NCBI GenBank assembly: GCA_002104935.1
Contig: MCGT01000035.1
Span: 62,001-126,000, forward strand
From: Hesseltinella vesiculosa
Taxonomy: Eukaryota > Mucoromycota > Mucoromycetes > Mucorales > Cunninghamellaceae
DNA length: 64,000 nt
Direction of reading: 5' to 3'
Part shown: piece after piece, positions 44,781-53,918 of the stretch
Numbering within the stretch: the stretch's first letter is position 1
Layout: every line of letters starts with the position of its first letter
Translations under genes and position numbers: made by a program
The notes under the pieces: model-generated
Seen by the model: only the letters and a program-made list of their open reading frames with translations
Databases searched by the model: none
Told to the model about the DNA's origin: nothing

Positions 44781-45751
44781 TCAAAAAGATGACACTGGTG
44801 CTGTTGTGGGTGATACCAAGGTGACTTCGGTGGTAGTGGTAGCCTTGTCAATGGGAATACCAACCCCAATCGTTCGTTTCGCTCGCCCACGGCGGTTGAC
44901 CACAGCTCGTTGGTTGGCAGCCCTGCTCTTCTTACGTTCGTCGATCTGTCGCGCGATCCGATGCATGTCTTCTACATCAATCATGCCTCCTGTACATCCA
45001 GCCGAGACATCCCCATGATCATGGTCGTGCGTGGGGGCGAAATTGTCCATGGCCGCCTTGATTTGTGCCCACCAGTGCGTCCAATTTCCTCGTCCGATCG
45101 GCCCAACTCGATTGGCTCCTAACTGATGCAGTTTCTCTTCGAAAATCGTCACCAGCTCGTTGCTCAGGGTATCCACACAAAACATGCCATATGTCAGATG
45201 CTGTAGTGACTTTTTTGACTGCACAATTTGCTCGTTCATCCAGCCCATCAAACTAGGAAATGAAAGAAACGTGAGCTTACCGAAGCCTCCGGGCAGCTTG
45301 TCCCAGCCGAGCCTGTTTTCCTAATACTCTCCCCATTCTCTCTGTTCCTTCGTTACCTGTCCAAGATATTGTCTTCGCTGACGTCGCCCAGGACAAACAG
45401 ACAGATCGTAGACGACAGTAATAAATCTTTGCAAGCCTGGTCCATGGCTATGGTGCACATGTGGTAGCCATGCAGCGAGCGTTTTTCAAGAATGTGCAAT
45501 CGTTGGTACTCGGCAGAGCTCAGAGTGCCGCAGGTCATGACCTTGACGGTTGGCTGATCATCGGAGCAATGACATGCCTGAGTCGCTTGTTTTTGAGAAC
45601 ACGAGAGAACCGGAGTGGGCGCTGGAGACGTCCATTTGCAGCATGTCCCGTTTGCTCCTACACCTCCACAGCATTCTCCATCATCATCTGGATCCGGCCC
45701 AACCGAAAATATATTGGAGAAGCTGTACAGCACACTATCTAAAAAGGACAT
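44781..45751 (-). CDS. Hypothetical protein with N-terminal Cys cluster (288 aa)
   Basis: Exons 45751-45357 and 45252-44781 join in frame. I do not recognise a family. Near residues 25-40 there is a Cys-rich patch (GECCGGVGANGTCCKW) followed by further Cys/His (ACHCSDDQ), which may bind metal. The middle is helical (LHILEKRSLHGYHMCT, LGWMNEQ-like stretch, LVTIFEEKLHQLG) and includes IGRGNWTHWW. The last 45 residues are Arg/Thr/Ser-rich and disordered. No signal peptide or clear membrane helix. The clean intron with conserved frame supports a genuine gene; no function is proposed. Confidence 0.72.
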
Positions 45752-45772
45752 TTGAGCGAGATTTACTCATGC

Positions 45773-45804
<32 letters not shown>

Positions 45805-46802
45805 TAAAATTATCCACCAAAATGGGCCAGCGTAAAAAAAAAACCCTTTATTTTGAAAGAATGCAAAAGGCCACCTGACGATGCCCTGCTTCTCACCGCC
45901 TGCTGCAGGCGCTACCCACGCTGCCCGCCTGCAAAAAAAAAAAAAATGCCAAGAACATAAAGAGGAGAGAGGGCTGACGGTCGCATGTATAAGAATACGG
46001 CAGGGACATTCATCGGCGGAAAATGAGCGCCGAGTGCAATGCAGGTGGCTGATAATGAATTGCGGGTAAACGAGCTCCTGCCTATCTTGCACAATGCCCC
46101 CTCGGGATTGACACAAATGATAATCTCCAAATGTACCCGGGGGTTTCTATAGGAGGTGATGCAATAGTCTAAACTCGTTTCATGACTCGTCTCTTGAAAT
46201 CTCACCAAATGCTGAAGGCAATCTGACCAGACAAGTCATTTACCAAAAAAGGAAGGCCTCGGTGGTAAAATTATTTGTCTTTGGTCGTGACAAGAGGCTT
46301 TGGTGGGATCAACGACGTGTGGGTAGATGCGAAGGAGAGTATTCGTGAGAAGATGATGAAATGTTAAGGCGGGCTGGAGTCACTATACAGTGAGTAAGGA
46401 AAGGGGGAGGGAGCGAGGTAGATGCTCCAATAGGCACACAGCTGGCCAACGCGAAAGGAGCTAAGCAAAGGTGGGTACCCTGAGATATGGCCATGATATG
46501 ACAATCACAGATGATTTCATGGAGCACAAGGTCGATGTCATGTCATTGTAGTTCGAACCCCAGTAGCCCAACCATACACGGAGATGATGGGGACAGAAGA
46601 AAAAAAACAAAAAAAGTGCTCGAGGAAGCCAAGCGCCTACGGCGAAGTGGAGACGAGTGGTCGACAAAAACACACCTGTGAAGCCTGCCAGCATGGTAGA
46701 ATTTACCTTGGACATTCCGGCAGGCATACCATATAATTCTTAAAACACTTCACTTGAAAGCCTTACCGAGACTCCACAAAAAAATGAAACGACAAAAGTA
46801 AT
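45752..46802. other. Spacer with unsupported ORFs
   Basis: Holds a poly(A) tract of 26 at about 45775-45800. A minus-strand 88-codon frame (46461-46727, MPAGMSKVNSTMLAGFTG) may be the start of a small multi-exon gene, but I could not assemble a credible product. Confidence 0.4.
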
Positions 46803-46876
46803 TGCCCACTATAGGTTTCGAACCTATGACCTTGGCGTTATTAGCACCACGCTCTAACCAACTGAGCTAAGCGGGC
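46803..46876 (-). tRNA. trnI-AAU: tRNA-Ile (anticodon AAU)
   Basis: Read on the minus strand, the 74 nt fold as a cloverleaf. The acceptor arms are GCCCGCT and AGTGGGC (one G-U pair). The D-loop is TAGCTCAGTTGGTTAGAGC (A and B box consensus TAGCTCAGTTGG and GGTTCGAAACC). The anticodon loop is CTAATAA with anticodon AAT (read as IAU). The T-arm is ATAGGTTCGAAACCTAT. Discriminator base is A. No intron. The 5' end faces the LTR retrotransposon, whose left LTR begins 8 nt upstream. Confidence 0.95.
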
Positions 46877-46884
46877 TAGTTGAT

Positions 46885-47180
46885 TGATAGACCGTAGAAA
46901 GGGCCTTGTTGTGAAATCGGCAGTTCGGCGCCCGATTCGGCCCGAATTGCCGAATAATTGTGATTGGCCATTTTCCTTTTCCCTTTTTTGTTTTTTTCTC
47001 TCTCCGCTTCCAATTCTTATTTTATTTTTTGACATCTGAACCCTGATTAAACACATCTCTTTTTGACGTTTTGAAGCGGAAGTGAAAGGTCAACAGAAAG
47101 AAGGAGAAAACCCGTACTTTTGTTCTATTCCTGCAGTCCGAAACCCTTTTCCCTATACACCCACACGTGCCGTCATATCA
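46885..47180 (+). repeat. 5' LTR
   Basis: 296 bp, starts TGATAGACCG and ends GTCATATCA. Contains a palindromic CG-rich block (GGCGCCCGATTCGGCCCG) near 46928-46945 and a T/C-rich stretch. Confidence 0.95.
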
Positions 47181-47183
47181 TTT

Positions 47184-47197
47184 TGGTGGAGGAGAGG
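47184..47197 (+). other. Candidate primer-binding site
   Basis: TGGTGGAGGAGAGG begins 3 nt after the 5' LTR and starts with TGG, complementary to a tRNA CCA end. The matching primer tRNA was not identified. Confidence 0.4.
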
Positions 47198-47374
47198 AGC
47201 ATACACAATTTTATTATTACAACTACCTACTGCAACAGTGACCGCACGACATCTTTTTTTCTTCTTTACACTTTTACTTCTTCGCTTCCCTTCCGAACCC
47301 CGACTTGAACCGTATACTTTTCCAGACATCTACCTCGTTTTTTTTTCTTTTTGACACTTTACATCGTACCAATC

Positions 47375-48319
47375 ATGACCAACTCAATCGAATTGTACAA
47401 CTTAATTGACAAGCCCGACAGCTTCAAAGGCGACCCTCAATTGGAAAACCCAATGTTGTGGTTACGAAATATGGAAACCTGGATGGATGCCTTAGACCTA
47501 ACTGAGGAACAGAGGCTCAAGGTAGCACCTACGTTTTTGAAAGGCGCTGCTGCGACCCAATATGACAAGAAAATGGAAAAGCCGGAAACGTGGGCCGCCT
47601 TCACTGCAAGATTCAAGGAAACGTTTGTGCCAAGCGACCTGGAAGAAAGTTGGCGTAGGAAGTTGGATTCCATGAAACAAGACACGTTGTCGGTCTCTGC
47701 CTTGAAATTAGCTCTCGAAGAACTTTTCTTTCGTCTCGATATCACAAATGATAGCGAAAAGAAACGTCATTTGATTAAGTCACTAAATTGGGAACTAGCC
47801 AAGTGGGTGGAACGCAGCCGCCCTACCACCTACGACGAAGCCATTAGTTATGCCCGTCAGGAAGAAATCATCATGAGCAAATATGGCCGCACCAACCATC
47901 ATGGAAGTTTGCAAAATCAAGATTATCGAGAGCAACAAGATCCTTCCCCATACTCAACTCCTATGGATCAAGAGAAACAGTGGTATCTACCAAGCCGAGA
48001 TAATGAAAGCATCACTGACACGATGGACAATTTAGCCGACGCGCTCGGCAAGCTCAAGGTCCACTTCACTCCCCGTCCCACCCAAGCACCAGCGCGACGT
48101 TATCAAGTACCTCAAGATTATGGCCAACGCTATGAATCTGGTCCTTCTCGCAACACCCCACGTGGTCCATTCCAACCTTCCCGCCAACAAGGAAACGGCT
48201 GGACCTGTCACAACTGCGGCGATCCCAACCATTTTGTGCGCAACTGCCCATTCCCCCGTCAAAACCGTGGTGATCCTTACCAACAACATCAAGGTCCGGG
48301 AAAAGACCAGGGACAATAG
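47375..48319 (+). CDS. gag: Gag of the LTR retrotransposon (314 aa)
   Basis: Starts with ATG 47375. The N-terminal two thirds form a retrotransposon-gag/capsid-like domain (PMLWLRNMETWMDALDL, VAPTFLKGAAATQYD, WAAFTARFKETFVPSD). The C-terminal region is Arg/Gln/Pro-rich and holds one CCHC zinc knuckle, CHNCGDPNHFVRNC, for RNA packaging. The gene ends at TAG 48317-48319, which lies inside the stem of the frameshift hairpin. Gag forms the virus-like particle in the cytoplasm. Confidence 0.93.
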   Translation: MTNSIELYNLIDKPDSFKGDPQLENPMLWLRNMETWMDALDLTEEQRLKVAPTFLKGAAATQYDKKMEKPETWAAFTARFKETFVPSDLEESWRRKLDSMKQDTLSVSALKLALEELFFRLDITNDSEKKRHLIKSLNWELAKWVERSRPTTYDEAISYARQEEIIMSKYGRTNHHGSLQNQDYREQQDPSPYSTPMDQEKQWYLPSRDNESITDTMDNLADALGKLKVHFTPRPTQAPARRYQVPQDYGQRYESGPSRNTPRGPFQPSRQQGNGWTCHNCGDPNHFVRNCPFPRQNRGDPYQQHQGPGKDQGQ

Positions 48320-48340
48320 ACCAAGGGATACCTATTGTCC
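48298..48340 (+). promoter_or_regulatory. Programmed -1 ribosomal frameshift signal (gag-pol)
   Basis: The slippery heptamer G GGA AAA (48298-48304) lies in the correct phase of gag (codons CCG GGA AAA). After a 6-nt spacer come GGACAATAG (48311-48319) and CTATTGTCC (48332-48340), a perfect 9-bp stem with a 12-nt loop. The gag stop TAG is the last triplet of the 5' arm. From the heptamer the -1 frame is open all the way through the pol ORF (to 51069). All elements of a canonical -1 signal are therefore present. Confidence 0.88.
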
Positions 48341-51064
48341 TACAACCCCCAACTATCCCGATAAGAACGACGGATGATCGTGACAAAAAAAAAATAAATA
48401 GCGAAAAAAAAAACGATGACGACGCTTACACTTCCCAAAATTTCCTTAGTGAGACGCAAATACGCGCAATACAAGGTGTGAAGGTGTACAATGCAAAACA
48501 TAGGAAGCGACGAGGACACACTGACGCCACAGGCAAGTTGGTGATCAAGGACGTGCCGCCTACCCCTGATGGGAAACCGAAACAAAGAGGTCCTCTCCGT
48601 CGTCTACAGGTGGATGTGCCCCCAGTTGACATTTGGAATGTGATGCAAAATACGACGGCTGGACCAGGTGGTGTATCCCTCGCGCAGATCCTCGCCAGAG
48701 ACAAAAAACTGGCGAAAGACGTGGTGGATGGTATCCGTTACTGCCATGGTCGAAACGCCAAACGCCCTGTGATGCCCGCTGCGATAACTGACACAGGTGC
48801 TGCTCCTTCACCGTTCAAGGCCAACCCTACCCGCATTAACGTCGCTGTAGCCGTAGAAGACGTAGACGATGACTCTTTTGACGATGATTCAGTTTTTGAT
48901 GAAGACGGTGACGCTGAATACTCTGAAGTGGAAAGTGACGTGGAAGAATCGTGGAACAATTTCCCTAAAGACGATGACTATGAAGACGTATTGAGTATAG
49001 CAGACGGGAAGGAGATGAAAAAACTATTGCCGTTCTCTGTCCCTGTTACGATCCTTGGTAAACCACTACAAGCCGTGGTAGACACTGGTGCAGCACTTTC
49101 CGTTATCAGTTCCGCGCTAGTGCATCGTCTTGGACTGGTGGTGGATGGCGACATGAACTTCACCGTGGAGAATTTGGACCAGTCGACAACAAAACCGGGT
49201 GGTCTCTGCCATGGGGTCCCCATCGAAGTGGCTGGTTACAAACGCCCTGATAACATGATTGTACAAGACCGCAACGATGACCTATTACTATTGGGTATGC
49301 CATGGTTACAACGCTATGAAGCTACGCCATTACCTGCCACCTTGGAACTCAAGTTGCCAGTATGTAAGGAACCTGAACAAAACTTACTGATAAGAGGTTG
49401 CGTTTGTGAAAATGATCCTGCAGTGCTATCGCGCATATATCATATCGCTACTCCAAGCTCGACTCCCGAAGTTGGTAGTATTAAGGACATACTGTATTGG
49501 GGCAGTGGGGATGGAGTCGAAGTCGACAAAACAATCGGGATGGAAGTTGGCAGTGGGGATGGATCAACGAAAGAAAAAGTTGAAAAAAAAAAAACAATTG
49601 GGACCGACGGATCTGAGGGCGCAATTATCAAGTCCGACAACCAGGCTGTCCATGATCTAGTGACCCGATACCTAGCATGTTTCGTCGAACAAACTGGTCC
49701 CGGTTTAGTGACTGATTTCTGCCATACCATTATGGTTAACGAAGATAGGCCTATCGCAGGGAAGCCGTACAGATTGACCTGGGAACAAGACGACGTGCTC
49801 AAGAGCACGCTGAATGATTTGTTGGCAGAAAAATTAATCCAGCCTTCCCAAGGACTGTATGCAGCCCCTGTAATTTTTGTAGCGAAGAAGACAGGAGACC
49901 TCAGAATGTGCGTGGACTACAGGAAGCTGAACGCGGTGACGGTCAAGGACTCCTTTCCTTTACCCCACATCGACGACATTATCGATGCTCTAGGAGATGC
50001 GTGTATATTTTCGACGCTGGACGCAGCATCTGGTTTCTGGCAAGTTCCGATGGACGCTGACTCAATTCCGCTGACAGGATTTACAACTAAATATGGAACC
50101 TATGAATTCCTGGTGATGCCTTTTGGGTTAACAAATGCCCCCTCCACTTTTCAAAGGGTGATGTCGCAAATTTTGGGAACCGCCATTGGATCTTTTGCCT
50201 ACGTGTTTGTCGATGATATTATTGTTTACTCCCAAACGGAAAAGGAACACCTAGGACACCTTCAATTCATTTTCGAACGATGCACTGAAGCAGGATTGAA
50301 ATTGAAGTTGGCAAAGTGTGAATTTGGAAAACAAAGCGTAGAATATCTTGGCCATGTGGTCGGCAAAAAAGGGTTGTCTCCACACCCCCGCAACTTGGCT
50401 AAAATCATAGAGTTGCCAGCTCCGGTGAACAAGGATGGGGTAAGATCACTTTTGGGAATGACTGGATATTACCGTAGGTTTGTAAACGACTATGCGCGGA
50501 AACTCCGCCCTATATCTCAACTACTCAAGGAATCCATACCGTTTGCCTGGGGCCCTGAACAACAAGGTGCTTTCGAAATGATCAAAGTTACTCTCACAAC
50601 ACCTCCCTTGCTGGCCTTCCCATCACGTGGTGCTGTTCAAATATTAACTACTGATGCTAGTGGCGTTGGTCTAGGTGCAATTCTGTCTCAATCTCCCGAC
50701 GGTTCAGCCAACGCTGACGAACGAGTGATCGCCTATGCATCTCGAACGTTGAAGGATACCGAAAGTCGATACGCCCCTACTCATCTGGAAGCTTTGGCCA
50801 TTATCTGGGCCACTAATCATTTTCGTCACTATCTACTGGGTCGCCACTTTATTTTGTTCACGGATCACGCTGCGTTGGTGTATATCCTTAACAACCCAAA
50901 TCCAAATTCCAAGCTTCTTCGATGGTCAGCCGCTCTTATGGAAATGGATTATGAAGTGAGGTACCGCCCTGGATCGGCCAACCCCGCAGACTGCCTTTCT
51001 CGCCTGGTGACGGCCAGTGATGATGATTCCGCAATGGCGACTACCCGTTCTTCTCCCCCTGCTA

Positions 51065-51069
<5 letters not shown>
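48298..51069 (+). CDS. pol: Pol, -1 frame: protease, reverse transcriptase, RNase H
   Basis: Open in the -1 frame from the slippery site to TAA 51067-51069. The region has no obvious own start and is expected to be made as a Gag-Pol fusion. After an acidic linker comes an aspartic protease (Asp-Thr-Gly at 49081-49089 in VVDTGAALSVIS). The reverse transcriptase carries LRMCVDYRKLN, FSTLDAASGFWQVPM, FLVMPFGLTNAPSTFQ and catalytic FVDD (50206-50217). RNase H begins at LTTDASGVGLGAIL (Asp at 50652) and includes YAPTHLEALAI and FTDHAALVYIL. It ends shortly after RYRPGSANPADCLSRL. Unlike usual Ty3/gypsy Pol, the frame stops here, before the integrase. Confidence 0.92.
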
Positions 51070-51116
<47 letters not shown>

Positions 51117-51129
51117 AAAATTTTGGTTG

Positions 51130-51174
<45 letters not shown>

Positions 51175-51467
51175 GTTACCTTATTCTATAATTAGCTTAG
51201 ACTTCATATGTACTTTTCCCTTCTCCCCTTTTTACCCTCAGTTGCTGTCCTGTTACTACCCTAGTAGTTCTAGTTTTTATTTTACGCACTATCCCTCTAG
51301 TTAGATATATCATACTGAACCTCAATCTCAATAAGTTACTGTAGATCCTTTCCCCGCCCCGTTTGTATTTTTTTTCTTTCTTCTTCTTTCCCTTTTTCTT
51401 TTTCTCTCTCTTCCTTCTCCCTTGCTCCCTCTCTTTTTCTGCTATACTTTTCCCTTTTGTCATCATC
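51068..51467 (+). other. Inter-ORF region with two poly(A) tracts and a pyrimidine-rich leader
   Basis: Directly at the pol stop there is a run of about 47 A (51068-51114), then GAAAAATTTTGGTTG, then about 43 A (51130-51172). About 51346-51467 is pyrimidine-rich (repeated TTTTTCTTTC and CCCTTTTTC). The integrase frame contains TAG at 51342-51344, so it cannot be reached from pol by a single frameshift. Confidence 0.75.
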
Positions 51468-52826
51468 ATGGATCCCGCACGATACTTGGCCATAATCAAC
51501 TATCTCGACACTCGCTCTTACCCGATCGGCTGCACCACGCGCAAGGAACGTAGGAAGGTGGCTGCATGGGCCAGGAAACTGATGATATACGAAGGCAGGT
51601 TGTTTCGGAGAAGCCCGGATGGTCAACCTACTCAGGAAGTGCTACACGCAGGCAATGCCGCTGCAATCATACAAAATGTTCACCAAGAAGGTCATTTCGG
51701 CCTAGTAAATACCTGGCGAAGGCTGCGCCTCTACTACGATGGATACCAACTGTACGATCTCACCAAGGCCGTCGTCAAAAGCTGTCAAATTTGTCAAGTA
51801 AGAGCCAGACGCCGTTTTGTACGGCAGGAACCTGCAAGACCCATCATGACACCCCAGCACCCCTTCTATTTGGTCGGCTTGGACGCCGTTGGCCCGATTG
51901 TCAAGTCAAAAAAAGGGAATTCATATTTACTGGTTGCTGTCGACCACTTGACTCGTTGGCCAGTCGTTGCTGCAGTGCCGAATATTAATGAAATCACCAC
52001 TGCTGAATTCCTCATGACCTGCGTCGTTCAGGATTTTGGAGTGCCTCGCTACTTGTTGACCGATCGCGGTTCAAACTTCAAGTCCTGTTACGTTGAACAT
52101 CTTCTGTCTAGGCTCGGCTGTCGTCACCTTACAACTACTGCATTTCGCCCTCAAAGCAACGGTTTAGTCGAACGGGCAAACCAGACACTTGTGAATGCCC
52201 TGGCTAAGATGGTACAAACACGAGGAGCCCAACTAGATTGGGATTGTTGCTTACCGGAGGTATTGCTTGCCATGAGGACGATGACTAACTCCGCCACTGG
52301 GTATTCTCCGGCAATGCTTTTATATGGTTACAATCTCCGCTCTCCTGCCGTGTGGGCACCACCCCGTCAAGATTATGTGGAAGGTGATCTACAAGGCCAA
52401 GTAAATGAACGAATCCAACAAGTGGTGGGCACGTTGGAAGAATTGCGACAGGAAGCCCGTGCAAAGTCCGATGCCCATAAAGTCAAGGCCAAAACTCGCT
52501 ACGATGCAACGGCGCATCCACAAAAACAATTTGTAGTCGGATCGCTTGTATTGATGCTCGAACGTTACCATGAGAAGCACGACAAATTTCACCGCCGTTG
52601 GGTTGGCCCCTTTGTTGTCCACAAGGTTTATCCAAATGGTACCTATAAATTAGTGGGCAAGGATGGCCGGCGTACCGAGGGTCCAGTGAACGGTGACGCA
52701 CTTAAACAATACTATGATCACAGAAGGATGATTCCCCAAATCACAACTGCCGGTGAACGTGTGGAGCGTTACTTGGAACAACGACGACGCGAAGACGCTT
52801 CCGACTTCCTACCCCTACTCCAATAA
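51468..52826 (+). CDS. int: Integrase of the LTR retrotransposon as a separate ORF (452 aa)
   Basis: ATG 51468 (MDPARYLAIINYL). The N-terminal HHCC zinc-binding domain is complete: VHQEGHFG and CQICQVRAR. The catalytic core has Asp in YLVGLDAVGP, Asp in LLTDRGSNF and Glu in SNGLVERANQ, i.e. the DDE triad. The C-terminal part resembles the GPF/Y module (RRWVGPFVVHKVYPNGTYKL). No chromodomain is visible. It inserts the element cDNA into chromosomal DNA. Its separation from RT/RNase H by about 400 bp and its own AUG are unusual for the family. Its frame is -1 relative to pol, which is itself -1 to gag. Confidence 0.9.
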   Translation: MDPARYLAIINYLDTRSYPIGCTTRKERRKVAAWARKLMIYEGRLFRRSPDGQPTQEVLHAGNAAAIIQNVHQEGHFGLVNTWRRLRLYYDGYQLYDLTKAVVKSCQICQVRARRRFVRQEPARPIMTPQHPFYLVGLDAVGPIVKSKKGNSYLLVAVDHLTRWPVVAAVPNINEITTAEFLMTCVVQDFGVPRYLLTDRGSNFKSCYVEHLLSRLGCRHLTTTAFRPQSNGLVERANQTLVNALAKMVQTRGAQLDWDCCLPEVLLAMRTMTNSATGYSPAMLLYGYNLRSPAVWAPPRQDYVEGDLQGQVNERIQQVVGTLEELRQEARAKSDAHKVKAKTRYDATAHPQKQFVVGSLVLMLERYHEKHDKFHRRWVGPFVVHKVYPNGTYKLVGKDGRRTEGPVNGDALKQYYDHRRMIPQITTAGERVERYLEQRRREDASDFLPLLQ

Positions 52827-52891
52827 TGGCAATCCCTTGTCCTCAACCCCGTTACAACAAGGCCTTGGTACGCTCTTTTGTGGTATCGCGA

Positions 52892-52907
52892 AGCTGGTGG
52901 GGAGTGA
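52892..52907 (+). other. Polypurine tract
   Basis: AGCTGGTGGGGAGTGA immediately before the 3' LTR, the expected plus-strand primer site. Confidence 0.6.
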
Positions 52908-53203
52908 TGATAGACCGTAGAAAGGGCCTTGTTGTGAAATCGGCAGTTCGGCGCCCGATTCGGCCCGAATTGCCGAATAATTGTGATTGGCCATTTTCCT
53001 TTTCCCTTTTTTGTTTTTTTCTCTCTCCGCTTCCAATTCTTATTTTATTTTTTGACATCTGAACCCTGATTAAACACATCTCTTTTTGACGTTTTGAAGC
53101 GGAAGTGAAAGGTCAACAGAAAGAAGGAGAAAACCCGTACTTTTGTTCTATTCCTGCAGTCCGAAACCCTTTTCCCTATACACCCACACGTGCCGTCATA
53201 TCA
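52908..53203 (+). repeat. 3' LTR
   Basis: 296 bp, apparently identical to 46885-47180. Confidence 0.95.
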
Positions 53204-53918
53204 TGATAACAGAATCGGAGAATTATACAAATGTGGTATTACGGCATTCGGCGAAATAATATACCCGAGTACCGGATCTCCGAAAAATTCTAAATTTGGT
53301 AACACGGCGAGCCGGATTAATAAAACGCCCGAGTGCCGGGTTCAGCTTATTTTTTCATTATCTTTTGCGAGACGTCAAATACGAAAAAAAAAAAAAAAAA
53401 AAAGAGGTATCACACACTCATTGGCACATCACACAATTCTCCCTTCAAATTTCGTGTTTTATGCAAGAGGTGATTTACAATCCGTTGGGTTGGTCGACGA
53501 TGGGTTGATCGCTACTGCCGTCTGAACTTCCAGTGTTGACACTATTGCGTCGCTCGATGTTTTGGATGTCGATGATGTGCCTTGTGATTATGCCAAGACA
53601 GTGTTGAAGAAGTCATTCCGGTGCTGAAGCTGTTGACCAGTTTTTTTTTTTTTTTTTTTTTTTTAGAAATGAGCAACTGCCAGGAGACGAGTTTTGTGCA
53701 TGAGGCAAGATGACTGGTTCGTAAAAAAAAAAAGTGTCGAGCGTACAGACCCATTAAAAAATTCAAACGATCAAACGTTTAAAGGCAAAGGAAATTAACC
53801 AAAGTCATGTTATATCCCAATGCCAGCTCTCATTGCGCTTCCATGTGCCGCAGGCTATTGAACCATGCTCTTTTCCTGGAGTTTGTTAAAATTCGTGAAT
53901 GTTTTTACTCAGCGTACT
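53204..53918. other. Spacer between the retrotransposon and the exchanger gene
   Basis: Before the insertion this was the upstream flank of the tRNA gene. Bases 53270-53345 contain two related GC-rich words, CCCGAGTACCGG and CCCGAGTGCCGG. Poly(A)/(T) tracts at 53382-53403 and 53641-53664. No gene recognised. Confidence 0.45.

Larger units (their letters stand above)
46885..53203 (+). mobile_element. Ty3/gypsy-type LTR retrotransposon inserted next to a tRNA gene
   Basis: Two 296-bp LTRs (46885-47180 and 52908-53203) flank a gag ORF, a protease-RT-RNase H frame and an integrase ORF, in the order PR-RT-RH-IN that defines Ty3/gypsy. I find no difference between the LTRs by eye, implying recent insertion. 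TGAT occurs immediately before (46881-46884) and after (53204-53207) the element, a 4-bp target duplication. LTR ends are TGATA...TATCA. A candidate primer-binding site follows the left LTR (TGGTGGAGGAGAGG at 47184-47197), and a purine tract (AGCTGGTGGGGAGTGA, 52892-52907) precedes the right LTR. Coding frames look intact. Position 8 bp upstream of a tRNA gene matches Ty3-style targeting of RNA polymerase III initiation sites. Confidence 0.95.

Noticed and set aside
46461..46727. 88-codon minus-strand ORF beginning MPAGMSKV
   Set aside because: Contains a Phe homopolymer stretch from T-runs and I could not assemble a sensible multi-exon product.
53250..53345. GC-rich CCCGAGTRCCGG words as a relic LTR
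   Set aside because: They share only CG-rich character with the intact LTR; no alignable stretch in either orientation.
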